Part shown: piece by piece, positions 34,346 through 44,785 of the stretch | How positions within the stretch are numbered: the first letter of the stretch is position 1 | How the letters are laid out: each line of letters starts with the position of its first letter | NCBI RefSeq assembly: GCF_963082655.1 | Contig: NC_081552.1 | Location: forward strand, 195,810,598 to 195,874,597 | DNA length: 64,000 nucleotides | Reading direction: 5' to 3' | Source: Stomoxys calcitrans | Taxonomy: Eukaryota; Arthropoda; Insecta; Diptera; Muscidae | Made by a program: the position numbers and the translations under genes | The notes under the pieces: model-generated | Told to the model about the DNA's origin: nothing | The model's input: only the letters and a program-made list of their open reading frames with translations | Database searches by the model: none

Positions 34346-35200
34346 TAAAAACAAGTAAAAGCGTGCTAAGTTCGGCCGGGCCGAATCTTATATACCCTCC
34401 ACCATGGATCGCATTTGTCGAGTTCTATGCGCGGCATCTCTTTTCTGGCAACCAAAGAATACTGAATAACAACTGTTATGCTATTGGATCAATATCAAGT
34501 TATAGTCCGATTCGGACCATAAATGAATGCTGAATATTGTAGAAGTCATTGTGTAATATTTCAGTTCATTCGGATAAGATTTGCACCTCGTAGGGGCTCA
34601 AGAAGCTAAATCGGGAGATCGTTTTATATGCGAGCTGTATCAAGCTATTGATCGATTCAGGCCATATTAGACATGTATGTTGAAGGTCACGAGAGAAGCC
34701 AATGTATAAAATTTCAGCCAAATCGGATGAGAATTACGCCCTCTAGAGGCTCAAGAATTTAAGATCTCAGATCGGCTTATATGGCAGCTATATCAGGTTA
34801 TGTACCGATTTGCGCCATACCTAGCACAGTTATTGGAAGTCATAACAAAACACCTCATGCAAAATTTCAGCCAAATCGGATGAGAATTGCGCTCTCTAGA
34901 GGCTCAAGAAGTCAAGACCCCAGATCGGTTTATATGGAAGCTATATCAGGTTATGTACTTATTTGTGCCATACCTAGCACAGTTATTGAAAGTCATAACA
35001 AAACACCTCATGCAAAATTGCAGCCAAATCGGATGAGAATTGCGCCCTCTAGAGGCCAGGAATTCAAAAACACCTCATGTAAATTTTCAGCCAAATCGGA
35101 TGTGAATTGTGCTCTCTAGAGGCTCAAGAAGTCAAGACACAAGATCGGTTTATATGGCAGCTATATCAAAACATGGACCGATTTGGCCCATTTACAATAT
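34346..35200 (+). repeat. R153a repeat, 3'-truncated
   Basis: It has an intact 5' module: 'acaagtaaaagcgtgctaag', the perfect palindrome TTCGGCC-G-GGCCGAA, then 'tataccctccaccatggatc'. About five monomers follow. It stops at 'cccatttacaatat', where RepB begins. Confidence 0.8.
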
Positions 35201-36790
35201 AATCCCTAAATATAAAAATCAATTTGTGGTTGTTTGTAGGTTTGTTTGTAAATCTGTGTGTTCCTGATAGACACCGACCTGATAGACTCGGCTAAACCGA
35301 TTTTCTTGAAATTTTCACTGATGGTGCATAATGATCTCGTGGTGAAAATAGGGTACTACATTTTTTGATATCTGAAGGGGGAGCGGACCTTCCCCCTTAT
35401 CCTAATTTTCAAAAACGCCAGATCTCGAAGATGGATGGTGCAATTTAAGCGAAATTTTGTGTGCTCTCGTAACGTACAAACAAAAATTTGGTATTCAAGT
35501 TTCGTATGGGGTACCTAGGGGGGACGCCCCACCCCAAAACCTACCTAATATATATAAACAGCAATCACGACAATATGGGACTCAAATGAAAGGTATTTCA
35601 AACTAGAAAACGTATCTGATATCCTATTGTCGGACCAAGTGTTTGGGGAACCACCTTAACCCTCAAAACCCCCCTTAATCGGACATCTTTACCGACCATG
35701 GCAATATGGGACTCATATGAAAGGTATTTGCGAATAAAATACGAATCTGATATCCAAATTTGAGACAAAATTTGTGGGGGTCCACCCCTGTGCCAAAACA
35801 CCCACCAAACAGGACTTATTCACTGACCATGGCAATATGGGGCTCTAATAAAAGGTATTTGAGTTAAGAATACGAATCTGATTTGGGGGGCCGTCCATCC
35901 CCGAGAACATCCCCCAAAGAAGACAAATTTATTTGACAAATTTGGAAGTAAAGCACAAATCTGATATCAATGTTCGGGAAGAGTGTCTATTTGGCCACCC
36001 CACCCCCATAACACCACCCAAATAGGACGTATTTCCTGACAATTGCAATATGAGGCTGAAATATGAGGTAATTTACAGTAGAACACGAATCTGATATACA
36101 TTTTCAAAGCCAAGTCACTGAGTGGCCGCCCCATCCCCCAAAACACTCCGCAAACCGGTCATGTTTGCCGACTATGGAAAAATGGAGCTCGACTGAAGGG
36201 TATTTGGGAGTCGACCATGAATCTGACATCAAAATTTGGAACCAACTGTTTAGGGGACGTTCCACCACCATAACAACCTCCGAGTAGGACGTATTTGCTT
36301 ACCAAGACAATTTTGGTCTTTAAGACAGTGGAGCTCGATAGTTATAGTTTTTAGGGCCCTTACCCCAAACCGAACATATTTTCTGGCTTTTTCAATAACG
36401 GGTTTAAGTGAATGGTATTTGAGATTAGAAAACGAATTTGATAGCCAATTTTGAGGCCAATGGCAATATAGGGTTCAAATATATGAGAATAGAGCACGTT
36501 GCTGATATATTTTCAGAGCTTCGTGTTTGGGGGACCACCCAACTCCCCAAAACACCCCTTAATCGGGCATATTTACCGACCATGTATGACTTAAATAAAA
36601 AGAATTGGGGGGTAGAGCAAGAATTGATACCCTTTTTCGGAACCAATTTTCTGGGGGTCTACCCCTTTCCCAAAATACCCCACAAACTGCAATTTTTTAC
36701 TGACCATCGCAATATGGGGCTCAAATAAAGGTATGCGGGAGTAGAATACGAATTTAATATCCAAATGTAGGACCATGTATTTTAGGCATC
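35201..36790 (-). repeat. RepB array
   Basis: In minus orientation the unit 'atacctttcatttgagtccc' recurs (seen on plus as 'gggactcaaatgaaaggtat' near 35577) with G-rich linkers. Recognisable units occur near 35577, 35707, 35836, 36190 and 36415. An element end with 'gctaaaccgattttcttgaa' lies near 35290. Confidence 0.75.
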
Positions 36791-36850
36791 ACCTCTTAAA
36801 TTTTTAATTGAAATTTTTTTGCGATTTTTTTTTCGGTGTATATTTTCTTT
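36791..36850. repeat. RepD end
   Basis: 'aaatttttaattgaaatttt' followed by 'cgatttttttttcggtgtat' matches the right end of the copy at 26638-27240. Confidence 0.5.
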
Positions 36851-37062
36851 TCTTCAATCAGCACAAGCTAAGATCAGCCATTGAGGTGGAAATTGATTTT
36901 ATGAAATTTCCTTCACATATTTTCTTCATTTTTTTAATTTGCTTATATTGTCATTGCACATTATTCTCCATGAAGTAAGCAATTAAAGATTAAATATGGA
37001 CAAAAGGGAATATTTTATACCTTACGGGTAAAAATGCCAATTTAACCCCAATCGTTGGTTAA
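36851..37062. other. Nothing recognised
   Basis: AT-rich spacer before SINE-T fragments. Confidence 0.4.
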
Positions 37063-37150
37063 GGAACAGCTGGTAGACTTTTCTTCATATTAATGAATGC
37101 TGTTCGAATGAAGTTTAAGCTTTAAGGATAAGGAATATGATTTTTATAGT
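37063..37150 (-). mobile_element. SINE-T 3' fragment
   Basis: In minus orientation it keeps part of the body and tail: plus-strand 'taaggaacagctggtagact' and 'aagtttaagctttaaggata' match the corresponding parts of other minus copies. It faces the plus-oriented copy that follows. Confidence 0.55.
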
Positions 37151-37164
37151 CGAGGTTATAGGGT

Positions 37165-37285
37165 CAGGAGGACACCGTAGCGCAGAGGTAAGCATGTCCG
37201 CCTATAACGCTGAACGCCTGGGTTCGAATCCTAGTTGTGTGAGAAGTTTGCCCCCGTTTCTTAGTGGAATGTTCATAGGCAAAAT
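37165..37285 (+). mobile_element. SINE-T with internal deletion
   Basis: The tRNA-like head is intact ('caccgtagcgcagaggtaag', B-box 'ggttcgaatcc' near 37222). The middle ~170 bp is lost, and the end 'tgtgagaagtttgcccccgt' through 'gcaaaatta' follows at once. Confidence 0.7.
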
Positions 37286-37445
37286 TAGCATAGGTTATAG
37301 GGTCATACATTTTTACATTTGTGACGACCTAAGAAATGTCCAATCATTCGAAGACATATCGTCCTTTACGGGCATAAAAGAAAATACTTTGCCGTATAAA
37401 ACTGATAATCATGGTCATAATGAAAACGTCTTGTAAGTCACATCA
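37286..37445. other. Nothing recognised
   Basis: Short spacer with no family match. Confidence 0.4.
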
Positions 37446-37508
37446 ATATGAACCAGAACAAGTAAAATTGTGCAACAAGGCCGAATCTTGGAAACCCGAC
37501 ACCATGGA
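37446..37508 (+). repeat. R153a 5' terminal module
   Basis: 'agaacaagtaaaattgtgca' and 'ggccgaatcttggaaacccg' then 'caccatggatta' are the start of an R153 element, cut after the TA by a Tc1/mariner-type insertion. R153 body resumes near 38045. Confidence 0.65.
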
Positions 37509-38035
37509 TTACAAAGGGTGATTTTTTAGCTATTATCTTTTTGGCAACAGTGGTTTAGTTCATCGCGCGCTTCTTCCATTTTATGGTCAGTTTAATTGAC
37601 CCACTGAAGCGGCTATTCGGGCCATAGTGACTAAATTTCGCACCAAATTTACTTACGTAGACTGCGAACTGAAGCAAATATTGCAGCTGTGTCGGCCAGT
37701 GTTAATGATGACCATCAATTCGTCGCCGTTCGTAGCAATTGGGCCTCTCTTACTCAATAACGTGGAAAATTTTGCGGTAGGATTACGGTGTGAAGCCTTT
37801 CAAAATACAGCTGGTGCAAGAATTGAAGCCGAACGTCCTACCGCAAAGCAGAATTTTTGGTGAATGGGCTCTTGGAAAGTAGTCCGAAGATCCACTTTTT
37901 TTATCGAAAAATTGTGTTCAGCTGCGAAGCTCAAGAGCTTCCAATGCATCCAGAAAAAGTCACAGTTTGGTGTGGTTTATGGGCTAGTGGCATCATTGGG
38001 CCGTACTTCTTCAACGATGATGCGTAAAATTTAAA
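37509..38035 (+). mobile_element. Tc1/mariner transposase remnant
   Basis: The left end 'caaagggtgattttttagct' resembles the ends of the element at 19329-19944 and follows a TA. Plus frames give HTH-type sequence 'PTEAAIRAIVTKFRTKFT', then NIAAVSASVNDDHQF, and later LPMHPEKVTVWCGLWASG followed by IIGPYFFN. The core SDEAHFW segment is deleted (FSCEAQELPMHPEK joins its two sides), removing a catalytic aspartate. The right end is missing, and stops and frameshifts are frequent. Confidence 0.75.
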
Positions 38036-38200
38036 CTTCTTGGTGCCATAGAAGACTAATCAGGAGATCGGTTTAAAAAGGAGCTATATCAGCCAATAGA
38101 CCGATTTGGCCCATACTTACCATGCATGTTGGAAATTATAACAGAGCACTAGGTACAAATTTCCGTAACAGAGCACTAGGTACAAATTTCCAGTACCGTG
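38036..38200 (+). repeat. R153a body
   Basis: One monomer ('ggagatcggtttaaaaagga') ends in a short direct duplication of 'taacagagcactaggtacaa' (about 38138 and 38166). It then passes into NL1. Confidence 0.6.
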
Positions 38201-38432
38201 TGGACTGAGTCCTTAGATACTGGATAAATCATGTGCTAAGGCACCGGTGAACAATCTATGGATTCCATGACAAAAGTATAAGGGAGAAAGTGACACAGGC
38301 CACGCCGGAGGAGGGCATTTTATCGCCACTCTTATTACGGATGCTGGCTGAGGAGGGATTTGAAACCGTCTAACCGGCGATATTATAGTATTTCTTAAGG
38401 ACAAGGATCCAAATCAGCTGTGCAGAAGGTTA
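38201..38432 (+). pseudogene. NL1 RT palm fragment, plus strand
   Basis: The plus frame gives VTQATPEEGILSPLL and 'RMLAEEGFETV', i.e. the (Q/E)GxxLSPLL turn and the run-up to YADD. The YADD itself is destroyed by a stop and frame change. It ends at 'gatccaaatcagctgtgcag' (DPNQLC), the same point at which the plus-strand NL1 resumes at 39326. Confidence 0.7.
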
Positions 38433-39325
38433 GGTTGAAAAGAGGGTGCGGGTGCCATTATAAACATACACCTAAGCCAGTAATCGGCTTGTTGTGCGCT
38501 CCAAAAAGAAATCTTTCATAAGTAACCTCAAAAAATAAAATCTAAGTTAGGAATACCGTGCTACTTACAAAATACTTAATTGCTTTCCATGCCACGCCTG
38601 TATGTTGGTTCATGTCTGGTATTTTGTCCCCTCCTAAGTGCCGGTATCTGTTTGACACGAAAGCCAGGCAATGACATAGCAAATGCCCTACACATGCTAT
38701 AACTTGCCGCACCGATTTTGCATAAGTGAGCTCGTAGTCCTTTGTGTCCCTTTTATGTTAATGAAAGCTTTACTGAGCTCCTTCTTATTTCCTTTCAGTA
38801 ATAGCATCGTCTACTCACGACCTAGATCTCCCCATAGGATTTTTGCCGTCCTACCAACCATTTCGCTGTTCCACAAGTTTATCGACGGCATTCCTTCGGC
38901 CTTCACTGCCAAATCGTCTGCTTTCTCATTCCCAGTTACTCGGTTATGGCCAGGCATCCAAACGATGCGGATCGTGCCATCCTCAGAGAGGCCGTTAATT
39001 TCCTTTTAACATACCAAGACTGTTCGTGATTTTACTGTCCTGATTGTTATTGCCCTGTTCCATAAAGATGTTCATACTCGACATCCTCGCGTTAACACCA
39101 CACAATCTCACGCATTCCGTGATCGCCAGGATCTCTGCCTGCTGGACCATTTTATGGTCAGGCAATCTAAAACAGATCTCATCGCCGGATTCTCAATGTA
39201 GACCACCAGGCCAACTCTTTCCTCTAGCTTTGAACTATCCGTTCAACGTTATCATCCAGATGGCAATACTAGGGTTCCGTCAATCCAAGACTGTGACCCT
39301 GGCAGCAGTGCCTCGTACTCAAGGG
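38433..39325 (-). pseudogene. NL1 RNase H and C-terminal region, inverted insert
   Basis: On the minus strand, from 39325 to 38433, come the RNase H entry (SWIDGTLVLPSG-like), the NTVLQAE-like motif, 'MNIFM'-type degraded acidic motif near 39062, 'MVGRTAKILWGDL' near 38860, the C-terminal cysteine/histidine segment and the NL1 3' end (near 38433-38490). It therefore holds everything from RNase H to the 3' end of one NL1 copy, placed backwards between two plus-strand RT pieces. The frame is broken in several places. Confidence 0.7.
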
Positions 39326-40275
39326 GCAAGGATCTGAATCAGCTTTGCAGAAAGGCCGAAGGTGTTTTGTTGATGGCAAACGACTGGGCCGGACCTAAGG
39401 GTCTGAATGTTAGCCCCGAGAAAACTGAAATCTGCCTGTTTAGAGGAAGACGAAGGTCGGCCAATTGGACCCACCACGTTTCCTCAATACAACGATTTCA
39501 ATATCTGACAAGGTCGAATACATAGAAGTGATCTTGGACAGGAAACTTAATTGGAAGTGTTACATACAGGAACGCACTGAGAAGGCTCCCAGATGTTTTG
39601 CACTGTGTAGGCGGGTCTTAAGCTCAAAATGGGTCCTGAGGATAGTCCACGGGCTCTACAGAAGCGTAATGAGACCCATACTTATTTACGCCTCATGTAA
39701 TTTTGGTGCACTGGGATAGAAAAAACAGTGCAACGTAAGAATAATACAACAGCTTGTCTTGGCAATGCGATGAGCACCACTCCCACTAGGACACTGAAGA
39801 CTAGATATCTAAGACATACAGAGTAGGCTTGAGCAGCCACTGCGGCTATGAGACTTGAGGCGATGGTAGAATGGAAAGAGGATAGGATCAGGTCTTACCA
39901 CCGCGTTATAACTAAGGCGACGATAGGCATTCCATCCAGTTTTCCTATCGTCGCCTCGATTATACCACGATGGTGTGATCTGCTCTTATCCACTATCCAT
40001 TCTCCCATAGCCTCTTGTTTCGTAGCCGCCGGTTTCCGAACGGATACCTGTGACGACACTTAAGGTCGAGTGCGAGCCACAGCTGCCAATGGCACAGACT
40101 TAGATTGACGGAAATCTGGTATTAACATCATGAAGTTCATGCTATACAGATGGATCAAAGCAATAGGGCAGAGTGGGCCTGGCGGTCTACATTGATCTGT
40201 TTCCGAGTGCCTTACCAAAATACGGTGCTGCAGGGGGACAACCGGGTGTCACGGAATGCGGGAGGTGTTGTGTGC
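39326..40275 (+). pseudogene. NL1 RT-RNase H fragment with internal hairpin
   Basis: The plus strand resumes at 'caaggatctgaatcagcttt' with 'WAGPKGLNVSPEKTEICLF', then RKLNWKCYIQERTEKAPRC, the thumb (VMRPILIYAS), the linker and an eroded RNase H entry (CYTDGSKQ near 40143). Between 39856 and 40014 about 75 bp is repeated in inverted orientation, so part of the linker appears once forward and once backward. Many stops are present. Confidence 0.75.
39856..40014. repeat. ~75-bp imperfect inverted repeat in NL1
   Basis: 'gaggcgatggtagaatggaa' at 39856 and 'ccattctcccatagcctc' ending near 40015 are the outer ends. The inner parts 'aaggcgacgatagg' and 'cctatcgtcgcctcgat' face each other around 39930-39950. 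Confidence 0.7.
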
Positions 40276-40397
40276 AAGATGGGCTATATCGGACTATATC
40301 TTGATATAGTCCCCATATAGACCGATCTCTCGATTTAAGGTCTTAGCCCCATTAAAGCCACATTTGTTGTGCGATTTTGCTGAAATTTGGGAAGGCA
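40276..40397 (-). repeat. R153b fragment
   Basis: Less than one monomer in minus orientation ('atatagtccccatatagacc' and 'ttttgctgaaatttgggaag' on plus). It joins NL1 on the left and NL2 on the right. Confidence 0.6.
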
Positions 40398-43300
40398 AGT
40401 TGTGTTTGTGAAAAATAAAGAAATAGTAAAAACGGACGACCTTCCAAGCATTGACGACCCATGCAAACGAAAAAAGGACCATGATTTGTGGATTTGCAAC
40501 TACATTGTCCGCACTCTCTATAGCGAAGTCACAGTAAACGCTCTGGCGAAGGTATTGGAGAAGTCCAGAGCAGATATCACCGCCTTACTGGAAGTGCGAT
40601 GGACTGGGAATGGCGTCACTAAACACCAAACGGTGACGAACTATACCATAGCTGTAATAACACGAGGCATGAATTTGGCTGTGGATTCGTGGTTAGTCGG
40701 ATACTGAAACACCTTGTCTCCAGCTTTACTCCGGTGGATGAGAAGCTAGCCACAATCCGCATAAAAGCCAAATTCTTTAGCACACCAAGGATATTTTCTA
40801 CGAGCGCCTAGAGAGAGATATTAAATCGCTCGCTGCCCCGCCTATGATATTGAAATCGTTCTGGGATGCAAAGATAGGAAAGGAAGGCATCTTTGGTCCA
40901 ACAGTCGGAAAACTTAGCCTCCACGAGATAACATCCGATAATAGTTTGAGGCTGATAGATTTCGCCGCGGCAATAAACATGGTAGCAAACATGGTTATTA
41001 GCACCAGAATTTTACATCGAAGGATTCACACGGCCATATGGCTGTCACCCGATGGAAGATGGAAGGCATTCATCCAGCACGTTAGATATAGGTCCGATAC
41101 GTGGAGCGAATATAGGTTCGGATCATTACCTTGTTGCAGCAAAGGTTCGCACCCGTTTGAGCATGGCGAGGAAAGTACGATCTGACACTGCACGGATGCT
41201 GGACATTGAAAAGCTGCAAACACAACAGATGGCAGCGGCATACTCCACTCGACTGACCCAACAGCTTGATGAAAGCACTTTTTGTTCCGATTATATCATG
41301 GCGCAGTGGCAAACTATTGCCCACACCATGGAAAATTCCACGAAATCCGTACTTGGGTACCGGAAACCTTCCCCAAGAAACACAGGGTACGAGTAAGAGT
41401 ATCGATATGCAACTGAAGCCAAGAATGCGGCATATACAGTATTGGAAGAAAAGGAGAGAGGCGAAACGTGTATTCCGCAGAAAGAAAAAGGAAATGGAAA
41501 GACGTGAATGTGAGCGAATGTACAGAATGAAGTCCAGAAATTCTACCATAGAATTAAACAACAAACTGATGGCTTTGATGCAGCCACATCCTCCTGCAGA
41601 GACAAAGAAGAAAATCTGGTAACTGACACAGATAGCCTCCTGGGGATATGGAAATAACAACCGCTAGTGTACGATTTTGGCGGCGAAGAGGATGCCGCAG
41701 AACTAATCCCTGATGATGGTATAGAATGTCTAGACTGAATGAGGTCCAAGTAGCAGTCACCCGACTGAAAAACAACAAGACAGCAAGAGCCGAAGGTTTA
41801 CCCGCTGAACTATTTAAAACCGTAGGCGATAGGCTGATATCGTATGCATCAGCTTGTCTCCACAATCTGGCTAGAAGAACGCATACCCGATGATTGGAAC
41901 CTCAACCTACTATATCCCGTACACAAGAAAGAAGGCAAGACGGAATATGCCAACTACAGAGGAATAAGTCTTCTCCCCAACGCATACAAGAAACTCTCGA
42001 GCGTACTGTGCGAAAGATTAAAACCTAAAGTCAACGAAATAATTGTTGTTGTAACCACATTTTCATAAGGAGGTGGCGATCCTCGTCAAGCTTCTGTTGG
42101 TAAGCAAGCTCGTTCCGGTACAAAGGATCCATCGCCACGGCAACAGGTTGGCCATTGGTTATTTAAAGGCACCAATAACTCGCCTTGTCATATCGAGCAA
42201 CGTAGGCACTCAGTATTTGTGCAGGAGCCGGTGCCACCCGATCTCTCACTGAGACTCTGCGCTCGATACCGCTGATTGTCCGCCACTGCCGTTGCAGCTA
42301 CTCCGTATGGAGCATTCCGCAACCTGTAGACGCGCCCGGTAGCTCGCAGCTTAGCTTCGCGTGACAGGAATGAACACCACACAGATCGGACCTCAATGTT
42401 TTAGCATGTGTGGTGCTCACAGCTATCCCGTGGCGGGAACGAAAGAATTGGGTCCTATCAGCGTGGCTTCAGACCTGGTAAAACCACATAGACCAGATAT
42501 ATACACTGCAGCAAATCCTGAAAAATAACAAAGCCGCCTTCGATACTCCTTTATGTTCAAAGGTATTTCAAGCCATGTCTGAGTTCGGTATCTCTGCAAA
42601 ATTTATAAGACTCTGCAGTATGACACTTGCTGATACACGTTCCTCAGTAAGAATAGGAAAGAATCTCTCGGAGCCATTTAATACCAAACGAGGTTTCAGA
42701 CAAGGAGACAGCCTATCGTGTGATCTCTTTAATATCCTGCTGGAGAAGATTATACGAAATGCAGATGTGAATAGATATGGCACTCTAATCACAAGAGAAC
42801 ACAAGCTACTCGCCTATGCTGATCACATGGACATCATAGGTCGGTCACCGGAAGTAGTAACTGCAGCCTTTGAAAGATTCGAAAGAGAGTCAGTGAAAAT
42901 GGGTCGGGCAGTAAATGGAGATAAGACGAAATGGATGATTTCAACTCCTCAAAAGCCTTACACAACCGAGCAGATAAAGAAAATGGAGAAAGTTGAGAAC
43001 CACAACTTTGAGATAGGCAGTAACTGTATAACCTCGGCACCGCCGTAACCAAAACGAATGACACCAGTTTTGAGATAAAGCGAAGAATAATACTGGCAAA
43101 CAGATGCTACTTTGGCCTGAGCAAGCAGTTTAGGAACAAGGCCACCTCTCGACAGACGAAGACTACACTTTACAAGACACTGATACTACACGTGTTGTTA
43201 TATGGTTCTGAGGCATGGGTACTTGTGAAAGCAGACGAGGGAGTGTTTGGAGTGTTTGAGAGAAAAATTCTTCGTTAATGGAGAATATTGGCGGCGTATG

Positions 43301-43860
43301 AACCACGAGCTGTATGAGCTGTATGACGAAGATAGCATAGTTACACGCATTAATATACAACGGCAGCGTTGGCTAGGTCACCTTGTCAGAATGGATGAAG
43401 AAGCTTCAGCAAAGAAGCCTTTTGAAGGCAAACACACGGGAAGACCAAAAGCACACGCAAACCGGGAAGATCAAAAGCCCGATGGAACGATCAAGTGGTG
43501 GGAGACACCTCGAAACTTGTTGTCAGAGATTTTAGAATAAGCGTAAAACACGAGGCAGTGTTTGGAGTGTTTGAAAGAAAGATTCTTCGTAAAAAATATG
43601 GACCAGTTTGCGTTAATGGAGAATATAGGCGACGTATGAACCACGAGCTGTATGACGAGGTCAGCATAATTACACGCATCAAAATACAACAGCTGCGTTG
43701 GTTAGGTCATGTTGTCAGAATGGATGAAGAAGCTCCAGCAAAGAAGACTTTTAAAGGCAAACACGGTGGTACACGCAAACCGGGACGACCAAAAGCCCGG
43801 TGGGAAGATGGTGGGAGACACTTGGAAACTTGGTGTCCGAGATTTTAGAATGAGCGCTCT
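40398..43860 (+). pseudogene. NL2, RTE-like non-LTR retrotransposon, near full length but dead
   Basis: In order on plus: endonuclease start (IDDPCKRKKDHD, then VRTLYSEVTVNALAKVLEK and LEVRW, 40448-40610), later endonuclease ('GANIGSDHYLVAAKVRTRLS', about 41106), linker ('RRKKKEMERRECERMYRM'), RT fingers (WLEERIPDDWNLNLLYPVHK; YRGISLLPNAYKKLSSVLCE), a SINE-Q insertion, then palm ('GFRQGDSLSCDLFNILLE' near 42692 and 'LAYADHMDIIGR' near 42808) and the C-terminal RWLGHVVRMDEEAPAKK region. The catalytic YADD has become YADH. The C-terminal ~316 bp is tandemly duplicated (from 43243 and from 43559). Many frameshifts and stops are present. Active relatives encode a single endonuclease-RT protein acting at target-primed reverse transcription. 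Confidence 0.8.
42045..42437 (-). mobile_element. SINE-Q inserted in NL2, with target-site duplication
   Basis: The copy lies between 'aacgaaataatt' (42033-42044) and 'aacgaaagaatt' (42438-42449), a 12-bp duplication with one mismatch. The host RT reading NEI(I)...GSYQRGF resumes across it. The tail is on the left ('gttgttgtaaccacattttc' read as minus CAA repeats), so orientation is minus. This fixes the ends of SINE-Q and shows that it moves by target-primed retroposition. Confidence 0.85.
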
Positions 43861-44785
43861 GCTAATGGAACTTTAATTGGCTGTCAGAGCCAATTAAGTA
43901 AAATAAGGTACAACAACTATTACATGATGCAGGGAACTAAAAGAAGAACTACTTGAAATGATATATCCTTAAATCCTTTCTTATTACACGATTTGCTTTC
44001 CACTCGCCACTCAGTTTTTCATGAAATAAAATTTCTATTTTCTTCCTTACTCATAGGTATGATTGATTGTTGTCATTTATTTTTAATTTAACCACAATCA
44101 TACATTAATGACGAGCGCCAACCACAACATGGACGTTGAATGGGAAAGTTTAAATAATTTTCTTCATTTGAATTGCAAGTCAGCTGAAACCTCCATCTAC
44201 TTGCCACAAAGCCATAATTGGTGAGGAGGAGGCTTTTTTGTTTCGTTTCGTTTTTGTTTTTCGCTACTTATCCAAGTACTGCCACTGTAATTTCCACACT
44301 TTTCTTTGATTTATCTGGGCATTATTAAGTATCATTGTTATTGTTGTTATTATTTACTTATTTTTATGGTATTCATTATTTTCCCCCACTTGTTTGCTTG
44401 CTTATTTCTTTTTTTTTTTTTTTTTGTCTCCATTTGAGCACATATCTTTAAAAAAAAAGAAAATATAAAACAATTTTTGAATTAAACAGTTCAAAGCGTC
44501 TGTCATTGAGATTTAATTTCAAGAGTGCTTTCATCATCTCCTCATCAACGAGTGCACAGCAACAGCATTACGAGTATAATAAAAACCAACAAAAAAAGGA
44601 ATATTACAGATCAAATCGCAAGTGGTAAATGAGGCAAATCTTGCACAGTGGAACAACAGAAGAAGATAAGATGTACAATTTAATTAGAAAACACCCAAAT
44701 TCAACACGGACATTGAGTGGTCTAATATATATGTCACTATTCAATTTGTAGAACAAAATCCTTGTCTTTTTTGCTGATATATTCA
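43861..44785. other. Single-copy AT-rich sequence, no gene recognised
   Basis: There is a poly-T run near 44410-44425 and AT-rich sequence throughout. I see no repeat family or domain. Confidence 0.5.
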
